Positions 9,501 through 16,443 of a stretch of 43,718 nt of DNA are shown here, one piece after another. Source of the DNA: Candidatus Iainarchaeum andersonii SCGC AAA011-E11 (GTDB taxonomy: Archaea > Iainarchaeota > Iainarchaeia > Iainarchaeales > Iainarchaeaceae). Position 1 is the stretch's first letter. Each line of letters starts with the position of its first letter. The notes below the pieces were generated by a model. The model had not been told where the DNA came from. It made no database searches and saw only the letters and a program-made list of their open reading frames with translations. The position numbers were made by a program, and so were the translations under genes. The stretch lies in assembly GCA_000402355.1 (NCBI GenBank), contig AQRS01000041.1, positions 1 to 43,718 on the forward strand, read 5' to 3'.

Positions 9501-9684
9501 AGGAGACTCGTTCCTTGATAAGGGATGGACATCCTTGCTTGGATACTGGCAGCCGTATAACTCGAATCTGTGGCAAGGCTATTCATACTACAATACCCTT
9601 GACGCGGGAGCGGGATACTGGGTTTCAACGGCAGAAACAGGGTTGTACGAATTTACGACAAACTGCGGGATACTAGCCTCATAA
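3511..9684 (+). CDS. Giant secreted repeat protein with nested ice-binding and beta-propeller domains
   Basis: A 2057-residue, acidic, Cys-rich secreted protein. A hydrophobic signal segment lies at about residues 36-54; the TTG at 3511 fits the TATA box, with another in-frame TTG at 3556. From about 179 to 1800 there are nine Ig-like repeats of two kinds, marked by boundaries such as TPPVTTK, GPDINKT and EDALGN. A DUF3494 ice-binding domain (about 657-875, starting DLGTAGDFAILAKSG) is set inside repeat 4, and a propeller-like domain (about 1093-1335, IRPDG and LIDPATG motifs) inside repeat 6. The last 230 residues begin KKWNLVSVPF and repeat a Trp/Gly-rich unit. No C-terminal membrane anchor is visible. 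Probably an adhesin or cell-surface protein. Confidence 0.88.
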   Translation: MKSKIIFKFAWGGLILNTNKSQNSNPGKNNIFSISKFSALLFSIVLLAISVHAAHTNSAEIFPEWSVAGETIDYNVSICNVPDGNDSIDEVRLYQASGYDITSAHDKADWFESPFNPVKKYYQYTTEDANAYITAGNCELFSFTAETPAEETCNIKWKFETRDIENFWKFAEDDTNVDDTNPVIEKTVGNPQYVDGDDLYITTGTPITFSAEDPDPEGVCTASGLDYCEYRYKINDGPFTEWTDMGEPVEGEIHYELKFKEESIHTLEYRCFDVAGNTTGILSEVDIVEDKPPITTKTISEPKYIDEETGAEWVDTNTVIKITAEDQSPHPSNVNKTYVKNTIYRDEEDWQICYDPQEFCEEDSCVASAQSYCEENWEEDEYDSFLDCFDDYMTGECSYDVLEGSIVDQGEESCHALDYVSVDNLGNVGDANVNCFFVDKTPPEINKYIGRDEPQYGDCPPEPGSDDECFITSETDILLACQDVGDHPSRGETVWYRYKFTEDGNTWGEWLPREEDCEGPFVEGWCDYAPGKTINLPENSLHELQWYCEDAVQKRSQTDIEFFKVDNEPPIISKAMLGDENVDYLGSCPPDQNSDDICYVADNGRGGISVSASDTAYPNNAIHAVGDATCSYKVWWETELEECTLATGSSESSSPSSVVDLGTAGDFAILAKSGISTTGATSIVGDIGVSPITSTAITGFGLVMDASNEFSTSSLVTGKVYAADYTPPTPSNMTTAVSDMEAAYTAANGLAPTEPTELGAGNIGGMTLAPGVYKWSTGVTIPLDIALDGNSTDVWVFQIAQTLDISSGKKVILSGGAQASNIFWVVAGTTTLGTTSVFNGTILDKTLIAIQTGATLNGRALAQTAVTLDAAMIAKSKYVDGRCLLDTNQFGEQGQDILFHEDSTHDVEITCEDALGNLAEDNETFKVDSTPPVTTKIYGNPHYPANINDQAPYPHWITTDTNISLWAEDAKVGVDKLYWRNTVIENPQGWQACQQASYCNPEFYNQYINQSSPFNEVDGNHAVFNKEEESCHVIEYYSVDLLGNTEEMNWQCVFVDNTAPDGNKVIGRPHVIKFDGEICEEDGGEGGGDSPYDVGDEVATITFPEGSGPGGFGVGVAFDGEFLYYSYGGSTNLYKIRPDGTGHAVITTSGVTQTGLGALSYDATRGKIWAGTYGCDDNDDGPVYLIDPATGVATYMFSVPSTYISYCLDDGIAFDASDDSIWYSDDVSPTMVHMDTNGDFLGTVDVCAIDSRLCHQSGVAIGGDNFYMGTNGSEVTLRIHRDTLTLLDEFVNTGFRIEDMECDPETYGPTEVMWIRDAYAGQARAYAIEPQTCGLGGQTPGPVCEGETEDFVSQETTFTLDCNDQEPHPVDHEVLYFKVSLEDDGTQDITSDYCEPNEDGWCVVENPPYEFQFEEDTYHNLEFYCEDALGNENEPDLEFFTVDTQGPDINKTIEGPSFAPEGSSCDQNATKNPENECYVDTATSILVDAVDPQPHPVDDVTCKWRYAIGEEEFSDDFGDWNSTFPITFPEESYHTLQIVCQDALGNSAEDTEYFIVDKTPPVTTKEFDEDPYFSCNEWEGQYSSEECVQDEGGHYVPQWGTSDLNVTLSAYDPRPHPSDVNATYYRITQVNDQDCNVGVEGRQDPQIYCDNAVGSGDWNVYTIGQPFNISEESCHLIEYYSVDNVNKTEDSKRECIYIDNTGPDPIKTVGEPSEQWTPGHNDDPLSVYYPYINNLCWSGDSNSIDCWQVTLLTPVTMECVDPQPHPVNHSTMNFMVDFDGDDITPEYCRELGGTMTEDGWCHIDKDKQVIYFGEESEHNLKYQCVDALGNVGPVDDEKFKVEGTSFQINLNKKWNLVSVPFVLQDSNIMKVWESIDGNVDAIWAYDSILGWQVYRPSSPQTSNLDTMDPGRGYWASMLRDANLVIGGALFSPAVTPPSWPIVPGWNLIGYYGNDGLFTPPLQTKTVYDGPDTDYDSSDADLIPDGPGRTAGCSLYSLGDSFLDKGWTSLLGYWQPYNSNLWQGYSYYNTLDAGAGYWVSTAETGLYEFTTNCGILAS

Positions 9685-9740
9685 GGGCTGGCCGCAAATT
9701 TCTTTCCTTTAATTTTGAAGGAAGACAAGAAAACAGGAAT

Positions 9741-9778
9741 AACTTTAAATACATTATGCAAGTTAACTCCTTAAGGTG
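9741..9778 (+). promoter_or_regulatory. TATA box and Shine-Dalgarno of the tail-anchored surface protein
   Basis: CTTTAAATAC at about 9742-9751 is a good TATA box, and AAGGTGG at 9772-9778 lies five bases before the ATG at 9784. This gene therefore has its own promoter and a led mRNA, unlike its large neighbour. Confidence 0.55.
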
Positions 9779-9783
9779 GCTTA

Positions 9784-10755
9784 ATGAAAAACAATGCTTT
9801 GTATGGTTTTCTGGCGATTTTAATTTCACTGGCCATTATTGCTTCGCCGGTTTTGGCAGTGCCGGGCATACCGCACCAATTCTTCGGAAACGTAAGCATT
9901 AATGATTCTGCGGCGCCAAACGGAACCACCATTAAAGCAACTGTAGATGGCGAATCTTACACTACAACAGTTGTGAATGGCACTTACGGCTACACACCAA
10001 ACTCTTTTTTTGTGCAAAACCCAGACCCAGCAAACAATGTCGGCAAGACAATTGCGTTTTTTGTTAATGATGTTCAGGCCGCGGTATCAATATTCCAGAC
10101 AGGCTTTCTGACTGACTTAAACCTCGCGATTACCCAAAGCAACCCCATACCACCTGGCGGAGGTGACGGCGGTTCTGGAGGAGGCGGAGGTGGTGGTTCT
10201 GGAGGTAGCGGAGGCTCCGGCGAATCAGGAGGCTCTAGCTCCAGCGTTGCTGCCGCAGGCGGCGGTGGAGGCGGAGGCTCGGGAGACCCTTCACAAAGCA
10301 GGTTGTTACGGGTTTCGAAAACCGAGATTGAGGTAGGCGAGGAAATAATCATCAGCGCCCTGTGCAAGTGGAAATTCGGATGCACGGTAAAAGTAGGCGA
10401 GGAACAGCTCGCGGAACTCGTGAACAGCGCGGGATTCCAGGGAATCAATTATTCTTTTTCACAGCCCGGCACCTACAAAGTTCAGTTGTTCCAGAAAGGG
10501 ACAAAAGAAACCCTTGTTGCGGAAAAATCTGTCTCAGTAAAGGAAGCGCCGAAACCTGTTGAGCCCGAAAAGCAGGAAACACCCCAGCAGGAAATAGTGG
10601 AACCACAACAGGAAACGCCTGAACAGCCACAGGAAGAAACGGTTCCAGCAACCGGATTCTTCGGCCTTGGTGGCAACACGGGAATTGCACTGGGCGGGGT
10701 TGTTGTAATCATTATAGCCACGCTGGCATTCATATTCCTCAGAAAAAAGCAGTAA
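9784..10755 (+). CDS. Surface protein with Gly-rich linker and tripartite C-terminal anchor
   Basis: A 323-residue exported protein. An N-terminal signal peptide (about 1-25, ending SPVLA) leads into a carboxypeptidase-regulatory-like beta domain (FFGNVSINDSAAPNGTTIKA). Then come a Gly/Ser-rich linker (about 123-170), a second beta domain with paired Cys (ALCKWKFGCTVKV), a Pro/Glu/Gln-rich stalk (about 255-290), and a C-terminus made of the motif PATGFFGLGG, a membrane helix and the basic end FLRKKQ. That tripartite tail has the layout of archaeosortase sorting signals; an archaeosortase gene lies at 25273. Direct membrane anchoring without processing is equally possible. It may work with the giant protein just upstream. 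Confidence 0.82.
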   Translation: MKNNALYGFLAILISLAIIASPVLAVPGIPHQFFGNVSINDSAAPNGTTIKATVDGESYTTTVVNGTYGYTPNSFFVQNPDPANNVGKTIAFFVNDVQAAVSIFQTGFLTDLNLAITQSNPIPPGGGDGGSGGGGGGGSGGSGGSGESGGSSSSVAAAGGGGGGGSGDPSQSRLLRVSKTEIEVGEEIIISALCKWKFGCTVKVGEEQLAELVNSAGFQGINYSFSQPGTYKVQLFQKGTKETLVAEKSVSVKEAPKPVEPEKQETPQQEIVEPQQETPEQPQEETVPATGFFGLGGNTGIALGGVVVIIIATLAFIFLRKKQ

Positions 10756-10810
10756 ATTATTCTAAAATACTTTTAGCAATTTCAACAATTTTTTTGAGCG
10801 ACTTTTTCTG

Positions 10811-10824
10811 GGCTTTTCAGCCCG
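10811..10824. terminator. Short hairpin between convergent genes
   Basis: GGGC-TTTTCA-GCCC preceded by a T-rich run, in the gap between the surface protein gene (plus) and the PIN gene (minus). It could help end transcription in either direction. The stem is only four base pairs, so support is weak. Confidence 0.3.
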
Positions 10825-10864
10825 CTTTCACGTTCAGGTTCACGTAAAAGTGTTTCAGGACAAA

Positions 10865-11275
10865 TTATTTCAGGAGCCCGAGCTTTTCCAAAAGTTCTTT
10901 TGTCACCCAGTTCTTTATTCTGGTACCCTTCAGGTGCCTGTCACTGCTCCAGAGTTCCGCCCCGATTGCGAGCGCGCACGCTACATAGGGCGCATCCTTT
11001 TTGTCCAAAACCAGGCCCAATGCAGCGGCATAATAAGGAAGTATTTCTTCATCAGGAACAAGCCTTATCCTGCTTATGAGCCTCTTTGTAAGCACGGCAA
11101 AATCCTTTTTGCTTAGGCCACTCCTTCCCCTGAGTTCCTTTGAATACTTGGCGTACTCAATCAACAGGAACTTAGGGGCAAAAATTGCGAGCCGCCTATC
11201 AAGAATCAGCATTCTCGTGCCGGAATCCTTGAGAAGTGCGGAAAACAAAATGTTTGCATCAATCACGAGCAGCAT
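10865..11275 (-). CDS. vapC: VapC toxin, PIN-domain RNase (second pair)
   Basis: A 136-residue PIN protein. It has the first Asp in LLVIDANILFSALL, Glu in LLIEYAKYSKEL, Asp in KKDAPYVACALAIG and the last Asp in WSSDRHLKG, so the acidic set is complete. The ATG at 11275 was chosen because it begins the PIN core and overlaps the upstream antitoxin gene by 17 bases, the usual coupling. An upstream extension to 11326 would lie wholly inside the antitoxin gene. Confidence 0.86.
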   Translation of the reverse strand: MLLVIDANILFSALLKDSGTRMLILDRRLAIFAPKFLLIEYAKYSKELRGRSGLSKKDFAVLTKRLISRIRLVPDEEILPYYAAALGLVLDKKDAPYVACALAIGAELWSSDRHLKGTRIKNWVTKELLEKLGLLK

Positions 11276-11501
11276 TTGCGAGCCCCTCAAAATGCCCAAG
11301 CAGTTCCTTGTCAACCATGCCCGCAATTTCCTTTACGTCTTGCTCGCTGAGCCTGCTTTTGGAAGCTATTTTATCCAATTCCTCAATATCATCCAACTGC
11401 TGCTTTATGGCCGCCCTGGCCACTTCGGACCACCTGATTTGGGAGTGCTTCCTCATCCGCTTCCTCATTTCATCAGATATTGAGAGAGTCATGCTGACCA
11501 T
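11259..11501 (-). CDS. vapB: VapB antitoxin, ribbon-helix-helix type
   Basis: An 80-residue protein with a short N-terminal strand and helix set (MTLSISDEMRKRMRKH then IRWSEVARAAIKQQL), the classic ribbon-helix-helix DNA-binding arrangement. The acidic C-terminal half would wrap around the PIN toxin. An alternative ATG at 11492 removes three residues. It overlaps the downstream toxin gene. It should repress its own promoter; a TAATTAAG stretch near 11540 on the minus strand may be the TATA box. Confidence 0.82.
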   Translation of the reverse strand: MVSMTLSISDEMRKRMRKHSQIRWSEVARAAIKQQLDDIEELDKIASKSRLSEQDVKEIAGMVDKELLGHFEGLANAARD

Positions 11502-11607
11502 ATACGTTCACCAACATAATTACTACGTTGAACACCTTAATTAGCTTTTTGGGGTCTTAATAGCCTGTGTTTAAGGACGCCGGGGCAAAGCGGCAAAAGG
11601 CGGGTTT

Positions 11608-12072
11608 CTATTCAATGAACTTTTCATTCACGTAAAAGTATAAAGGCACTGAAAGCGCCGCGAGGAAAACAAGGAAATTGAATGGGTAAGGGATAATGTT
11701 TATTGTCGGGTCCTGGTAAATGTAGCCGGAAACAACCACGATGGCAAAAATAACGAATTCCAGCATGAACGCCCTGAACGAGGATTCTCTTTTGATGCCG
11801 CGCCACTCGCGGAAGGGCTTTGTGTAATTGTAGAAATGCATCACGCCGAACAAAATCGCGGCAAAAATGAACAAGTTGAAAGGGAACTCTATTTGGTTAA
11901 AGCGCCCGTCGAGGTAAAGGAGGATTGCCGCGACAAGAACAAGCGTCAAAATGAATTCGGCAACGTACAGCGCTATCAGAGGCGTGTCGTTTTTCAGGTT
12001 GAACGCCCTTTCCTTTGCCTTGTCCTTCAGGAAAAAAGTGGTTTCCCAGGCGAGGCTCTTCTTTAACGGCAT
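11608..12072 (-). CDS. Four-helix membrane protein, unknown function
   Basis: A 154-residue protein with a charged N-terminus (LKDKAKERAFNLKND) and four probable membrane helices, at about residues 31-53, 63-80, 102-118 and 130-147. A basic cytoplasmic loop (KPFREWRGIKRESS) lies between helices 2 and 3. I do not recognise a family. It stands alone between the second VapBC pair and the heat-shock regulator, on the minus strand, with gaps on both sides. Confidence 0.65.
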   Translation of the reverse strand: MPLKKSLAWETTFFLKDKAKERAFNLKNDTPLIALYVAEFILTLVLVAAILLYLDGRFNQIEFPFNLFIFAAILFGVMHFYNYTKPFREWRGIKRESSFRAFMLEFVIFAIVVVSGYIYQDPTINIIPYPFNFLVFLAALSVPLYFYVNEKFIE

Positions 12073-12149
12073 GCACTAAAAAGGGAAAAGGTAGAATAAA
12101 AGGGTTACTTGGCTTGTTTTGCCGGCAAAAAAACTCGGGAAACTTCGGC

Positions 12150-12164
12150 AGCCCCAACGGGGCT
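12150..12164. repeat. Short GC-rich hairpin
   Basis: AGCCCC-AAC-GGGGCT, a perfect six-pair stem with a three-base loop, followed on the plus strand by TTGTTTA. It belongs to the CCC-NNN-GGG palindromes seen in several spacers of this window. It could also act as a terminator behind the minus-strand regulator gene. Confidence 0.5.
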
Positions 12165-12186
12165 TGTTTAAAAAGTTAGAGTAATA

Positions 12187-12225
12187 TCAAAGGACAAAAA
12201 TATGGATACAAAATTTGTCCTTTGA
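12187..12225 (-). terminator. Strong stem-loop just downstream of the HTH regulator
   Basis: TCAAAGGACAAA and TTTGTCCTTTGA form a perfect 12-base inverted repeat with a 15-base AT-rich loop. It begins four bases after the regulator's stop codon, so the mRNA would end in this stem. A terminator or an RNA-stabilising 3' structure is likely; a protein-binding palindrome is the alternative. Confidence 0.5.
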
Positions 12226-12228
12226 CTT

Positions 12229-12669
12229 TCAGGCTTCATCGGGAAAATCCCTTATCCCCAATTCGGAATCAATCTCGCGCGCAGTTTTTTTCATGCGCTC
12301 GAAAATCCTTTCAACATCCTCCTGAATCTCTTCAATAGTGCGGTAAACGGATTTTGAGCGCGAGGAATAATAGCGCCCATTGCGCATAATCAGCCCCGAG
12401 CGCAGGAGATTATTCAAATGATTAATCACTGCGCCGCGGCTCATGCCCACGCGCTCTGAAATCGCGGTTGAGGTCAGGGCCTCGCCGCTCTCGGTTCCGC
12501 GCACGATTTCGCGGAAAATCATTGAGGCGGTTTTCTCGCGGTCAACCGGCTCCAGAAAACCAAGAGACTGGCAAATCCAGTCCAGCTCGTCCAAAGGCGC
12601 GCTGGAAAAGGGCTTCTCAACCTTCCTTATCACAATCTTGAAAGCCATTCTTTGGGGCAATTGGTCCAT
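12229..12669 (-). CDS. ArsR/winged-helix regulator, probable heat-shock repressor
   Basis: A 146-residue protein. The centre (about 65-100) is a clear helix-turn-helix: STAISERVGMSRGAVINHL, followed by the wing LIMRNGRYYSSRS. The C-terminal third is a helical, charged segment probably used for dimerisation. It is transcribed divergently from grpE-dnaK, with a perfect palindrome and a shared AT-rich promoter between them, so it probably controls the chaperone genes and itself. The ATG at 12669 lies about 25 bases from the TATA-like TTTTTTAAACC. Open frame continues far upstream, but only as antisense of grpE. The target assignment is inference from position. Confidence 0.78.
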   Translation of the reverse strand: MDQLPQRMAFKIVIRKVEKPFSSAPLDELDWICQSLGFLEPVDREKTASMIFREIVRGTESGEALTSTAISERVGMSRGAVINHLNNLLRSGLIMRNGRYYSSRSKSVYRTIEEIQEDVERIFERMKKTAREIDSELGIRDFPDEA

Positions 12670-12687
12670 GCAAAAAATAGGCCGGAA

Positions 12688-12744
12688 AAGGTTTAAAAAA
12701 GCTTTGATTAAGAAGTAGTGTAATTGTCTAATAGGTTTAGACAA
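12688..12744. promoter_or_regulatory. Bidirectional promoter and operator of the chaperone locus
   Basis: GGTTTAAAAAAGC (about 12679-12700) reads as a TATA box on both strands, serving the minus-strand regulator and grpE. Just downstream on the grpE side is a perfect inverted repeat, TTGTCTAA-TAGGT-TTAGACAA, at 12724-12744. It covers the expected grpE transcription start, an ideal place for a repressor dimer. Confidence 0.65.
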
Positions 12745-12766
12745 AAAGTGGTTTTGGTGAGCATTT

Positions 12767-13282
12767 TTGCAGGCAAAGGCAGGAAAGGAGCATAAAAAGG
12801 AGGAGAAGCAGGAGGATTTCAGGGCTTTGGCGCAGGAATACAAGGAAACCCTGCAGAGGCTGCAGGCGGAGTTCGAGAATTCCCGCAAGCGCTCGGAAAA
12901 GGAGCAGGGGGAGTTCACAAAATTCGCGAATTCCTCGCTCCTGAAGGAATTTTTGCCCCTTGTTGACTCGATTCTGGAGGCAAAAAAGGCCTCGGAGACG
13001 GGTCCGGCAAAACTGGAAAGTTTTGCCTGGAAACACGGCGGGGGCACTGAAGCATTGGATAAAATCGGGGCTCAATTGATGAAAATCCTCGAAAGGAACG
13101 GAGTCAGGATTATTGAAACCACCGGCAAAAAATTTGATTTCAATGTGCATGAGTGTTTGCTTACTTCGCATGAAAAGGAAAAGGAAGACGGAATTATTCT
13201 GGAGGAGCTCCAGAAGGGTTACATGCTTAACGGAAAGGTTTTGAGGCCCGCCAAAGTCCGGGTAAACAAAAAAACGGAGTGA
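12767..13282 (+). CDS. grpE: GrpE, nucleotide exchange factor of DnaK
   Basis: A 171-residue GrpE. The N-terminal coiled coil (about 10-60, RALAQEYKETLQRLQAEFEN) leads to the four-helix part and the C-terminal beta-wing, which has the typical NVHECLL and EELQKGYMLNGKVLRPAKVRV segments. It speeds ADP release from DnaK. The TTG start at 12767 was chosen because GGTGA at 12756-12760 sits six bases before it and no ATG is available. First gene of the grpE-dnaK-dnaJ group, divergent from the putative repressor. Confidence 0.93.
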   Translation: MQAKAGKEHKKEEKQEDFRALAQEYKETLQRLQAEFENSRKRSEKEQGEFTKFANSSLLKEFLPLVDSILEAKKASETGPAKLESFAWKHGGGTEALDKIGAQLMKILERNGVRIIETTGKKFDFNVHECLLTSHEKEKEDGIILEELQKGYMLNGKVLRPAKVRVNKKTE

Positions 13283-13353
13283 TGAAAAATGGTTAATCAA
13301 AAACCGGAATTAATTTGTTCTGAACAAAACATTTTGACGGAGGTTGATTCAAA

Positions 13354-15234
13354 ATGACGAAGACTATTGGCGTGGACCTTGGCACATCGAACAGTGCAGC
13401 AGCGATTCTGGAAGGCGGAAAACCAAGAATAATCCCTTCGGCAGAAGGAAATACCGTTTACGGAAAGGCTTTCCCGAGCGTGGTCGCCTTTACAAAAGAA
13501 GGCGAAATGCTTGTGGGCGAACCCGCAAGAAGGCAGGCAATTTCAAACCCCGAAAATACTTTTTTCGGCTTCAAGAGAAAAATGGGAACCGATTTCAGGT
13601 ACAAATCAAGGGGAAAGGAATACACGCCGCAGCAGCTCTCGGCTTACGTGCTCCAGAAAATCAGGAAGGACGCGGAAGCATTCCTCGGGGAAAAAGTGGA
13701 AAAGGCAGTGGTAACCGTCCCGGCCTACTTTGATGATAACCAAAGGCAGGCCACGAAAGACGCGGGGAAAATCGCGGGCCTCGAAATAGTAAGGATAATC
13801 AACGAGCCCACGGCGGCGTCACTTGCATACGGTTTGGACAAGAAAAAGCAGAACTACAAAATACTTGTTTTCGATTTAGGCGGGGGAACGCTCGATGTTA
13901 CGGTAATGGATTACGAGGAAGGCGTGTTCGAAGTGAGGAGCACTTCCGGAGACACACAATTGGGCGGGCGCGATATGGATGAGGCTCTCGTGAATTACAT
14001 TCTCGCGGATTTCAGGAAGAAGGAAGGGTTTGACCTTTCGAAGGACGCGACGGCAATGCAGCGCCTGCACGAGGCGGCAGAGAAGGCGAAGATTGAATTG
14101 TCTACTGTTGTTGAAACCGAAATCAACCTGCCTTACATCAGCGCGACGCATGAAGGGCCGAAGCACCTGCAATTGAAGCTCACGCGCGCGAAGCTCGAGG
14201 AATTGATTGCGCCGATTGTGAAAAAATGCGCAAAGCCGCTGCAGCAGGCGCTTGCGGATGCAAAGCTTACTCCCGCTGAAATCAGCAAAATAATTCTTGT
14301 CGGTGGCCCCACAAGGATGCCTGTTGTCCGGAACTTTGTTGAAAAGGAAATAGGCACCAAGGTCGAGCATGGCGTTGACCCGATGGAGTGCGTCGCAATG
14401 GGCGCGGCTATTCAAGCGGGGGTCCTTTCAGGGGAAGTCAAGGACGTTCTCCTTTTGGATGTCACTCCGCTCAGCCTCGGAATAGAAACATTGGGAGGGG
14501 TGTTCACGAAACTCATTGAAAGGAACACCACCATTCCTACAAAAAAGAGTCAGGTTTTTTCAACCGCATCGGATAACCAGCCCGCGGTTGACATTCATGT
14601 TCTGCAGGGTGAGAGGCAAATGTCTTCCAGCAACAAAACGCTCGGAAGGTTCCAGCTTGTTGGAATTCCCCCTGCACAGCGCGGAATCCCGCAGATTGAG
14701 GTCACGTTTGACATTGACGCGAACGGCATAGTGAACGTGAACGCAAAAGACCTTGGAACTGGAAAGGAACAGGGAGTGAAAATTGTCGCGTCGCAGAAAC
14801 TGAGCGACGAGGAAATAAAGAGGATGCAGCGCGAGGCCGAGGAGCACGCCGAAGAGGACAAAAAGAAGCGCGAGGAAACGGAAATCCTGAACAATGCCGA
14901 GGCAATGGTTTACTCTACTGAAAAACTTTTGGAGGAAATGAAGGGCAAGGTTGCCGAGGAAAAGCTCTCGGCAATAAAATCGAAGAGCGGGGAACTCAAA
15001 AAGCTTCTCGAGCCCGAGCAGAAGGATGTTGATGCAATAAAGAGCAGGCTCGAGGAACTCAACAAAGAGGTTCAGGGCGCGTCGACGGAACTTTACAGGA
15101 AAGCGCAGGAAGAGGCCGCGAAAAAACACGGGAACGGACACGAAGGCGGCCAAGCGCATAAGGGCAAAAAAGGGAAGAAGGAAGATGACAAGGTTGTTGA
15201 CGCGGAATTCACGGAAGACGACAAGAAGGATTAA
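13354..15234 (+). CDS. dnaK: DnaK, Hsp70 chaperone
   Basis: A 626-residue Hsp70. The ATPase domain shows phosphate loop 1 (IGVDLGTSNSAAAI), IINEPTAASLAYG and VFDLGGGTLDVTV. The substrate domain follows with LLLDVTPLSLGIETLGG and the linker region. The helical lid ends in a His/Gly/Lys-rich stretch and the VVDAEFTEDD tail typical of bacterial-type DnaK. GGAGGTTGAT lies before the ATG at 13354. Archaeal DnaK systems are generally regarded as acquired from bacteria; nothing in this copy looks degraded. Confidence 0.97.
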   Translation: MTKTIGVDLGTSNSAAAILEGGKPRIIPSAEGNTVYGKAFPSVVAFTKEGEMLVGEPARRQAISNPENTFFGFKRKMGTDFRYKSRGKEYTPQQLSAYVLQKIRKDAEAFLGEKVEKAVVTVPAYFDDNQRQATKDAGKIAGLEIVRIINEPTAASLAYGLDKKKQNYKILVFDLGGGTLDVTVMDYEEGVFEVRSTSGDTQLGGRDMDEALVNYILADFRKKEGFDLSKDATAMQRLHEAAEKAKIELSTVVETEINLPYISATHEGPKHLQLKLTRAKLEELIAPIVKKCAKPLQQALADAKLTPAEISKIILVGGPTRMPVVRNFVEKEIGTKVEHGVDPMECVAMGAAIQAGVLSGEVKDVLLLDVTPLSLGIETLGGVFTKLIERNTTIPTKKSQVFSTASDNQPAVDIHVLQGERQMSSSNKTLGRFQLVGIPPAQRGIPQIEVTFDIDANGIVNVNAKDLGTGKEQGVKIVASQKLSDEEIKRMQREAEEHAEEDKKKREETEILNNAEAMVYSTEKLLEEMKGKVAEEKLSAIKSKSGELKKLLEPEQKDVDAIKSRLEELNKEVQGASTELYRKAQEEAAKKHGNGHEGGQAHKGKKGKKEDDKVVDAEFTEDDKKD

Positions 15235-15248
15235 CGCGCGGGAACAAT

Positions 15249-15258
15249 TATTATTTAA
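15249..15258 (+). promoter_or_regulatory. TATA box of dnaJ
   Basis: TTATTTAAGG about 30 bases before the dnaJ ATG indicates that dnaJ can be transcribed on its own as well as from the grpE promoter. Confidence 0.5.
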
Positions 15259-15284
15259 GGCGCTTTCACATTGAGGAATTCTGA

Positions 15285-16427
15285 ATGGCAAAGGATTACT
15301 ACGAAATTTTAGGGGTCCGGAAAAACGCTTCACAGGAAGACATCAGGCGCGCCTACAAAAAGCTCGCAAAGCAGTTCCATCCGGATGTGAACAGGGAAAA
15401 GGATGCGGAGCAAAAATTCAAGGACGCCCAGCATGCTTATTCAGTTCTTAGTGACGGGGCAAAGCGCAGGAATTATGACCAGTTCGGCTCTGAAGCGGAA
15501 AGATTTTCCGGCGCCTCCGGAGCCCAGGGTTTCGGGGGAAATTTCTCGGGCGCGGATTTTGAGGACATTTTCGGGGGCTTTGGTTTCAGCGGGGGATTTT
15601 CCGATTTATTTGGCGGGGCATTCGGCGGCTCGAGAAGGCGCGGGCCCCAGGGTGGCGAGGACATTGCGGTTCGGCTGAACATTTCTTTCGAGGAGGCCGC
15701 ATTCGGCGCGGAAAAGCAGCTTGAAATTGACGCAATACAGGAATGTGAATACTGCGAAGGCAGCGGCGCAAAACCCGGAACCAAGGTTGAGGGGTGCGAC
15801 AACTGCAATGGCTCTGGAATTGAAAGGCAGACGCGCAGGACATTTATAGGCGTAATAAGCACGCAAAGCACGTGCAGGAAATGCCGTGGCTCTGGGCAAA
15901 TGTTTTCAAGCCCCTGCCCAGTGTGTTCGGGCAATGGGAAAGTGCACAAGCACAAAAAAATAAAGGTGAATGTGCCCGCAGGAGTCAATACCGGAAACAG
16001 TTTGCGCTTGAAAGGCCAGGGGAATGCGGGCGAGCGCGGCGCATCAAAAGGAGACCTGATTGCCGTGATTTATGCCGAGCCGCACGAGGTTTTCAGGCGC
16101 GACGGCGCGGACATTTTCATGGAAGCGCCAATCTCGTTCCCCGAAGCCGCCCTCGGGAGCGAAGTTGAAGTGCCGACATTGAAGGGAAAGGCGAAATTAA
16201 AGATTCCTTCAGGAACACAAAGCGGAACTATTTTCAGGATGCACGGCAAGGGAATAAAAAAATTGGGCGAAGCGAGCTACGGCGATGAGTTCGTGAAAGC
16301 TATAATCAAAACGCCTGAGAAGCTTTCGAAAAAGCAACGCGAACTCCTTGAAAAGCTTTCAGAAGAGGACGAGACCGCAAAGAGCAGGAAGGGCTTTTTT
16401 GGAAAGCTGAAGGGGATGTTTGAGTAA
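15285..16427 (+). CDS. dnaJ: DnaJ, Hsp40 co-chaperone
   Basis: A 380-residue type I Hsp40. The J domain carries HPD at residues 32-34. A Gly/Phe-rich region (about 75-120) follows, then four zinc-binding CxxCxGxG-type repeats (CEYCEGSG, CDNCNGSG, CRKCRGSG, CPVCSGNG) and the C-terminal substrate-binding domains. It delivers clients to DnaK and stimulates ATP hydrolysis. The protein ends KGFFGKLKGMFE. The DNA coding for that tail recurs twice downstream (16496-16525 and, degenerate, 16888-16922). Confidence 0.97.
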   Translation: MAKDYYEILGVRKNASQEDIRRAYKKLAKQFHPDVNREKDAEQKFKDAQHAYSVLSDGAKRRNYDQFGSEAERFSGASGAQGFGGNFSGADFEDIFGGFGFSGGFSDLFGGAFGGSRRRGPQGGEDIAVRLNISFEEAAFGAEKQLEIDAIQECEYCEGSGAKPGTKVEGCDNCNGSGIERQTRRTFIGVISTQSTCRKCRGSGQMFSSPCPVCSGNGKVHKHKKIKVNVPAGVNTGNSLRLKGQGNAGERGASKGDLIAVIYAEPHEVFRRDGADIFMEAPISFPEAALGSEVEVPTLKGKAKLKIPSGTQSGTIFRMHGKGIKKLGEASYGDEFVKAIIKTPEKLSKKQRELLEKLSEEDETAKSRKGFFGKLKGMFE

Positions 16428-16443
16428 TCTGATGCAAACTTAT

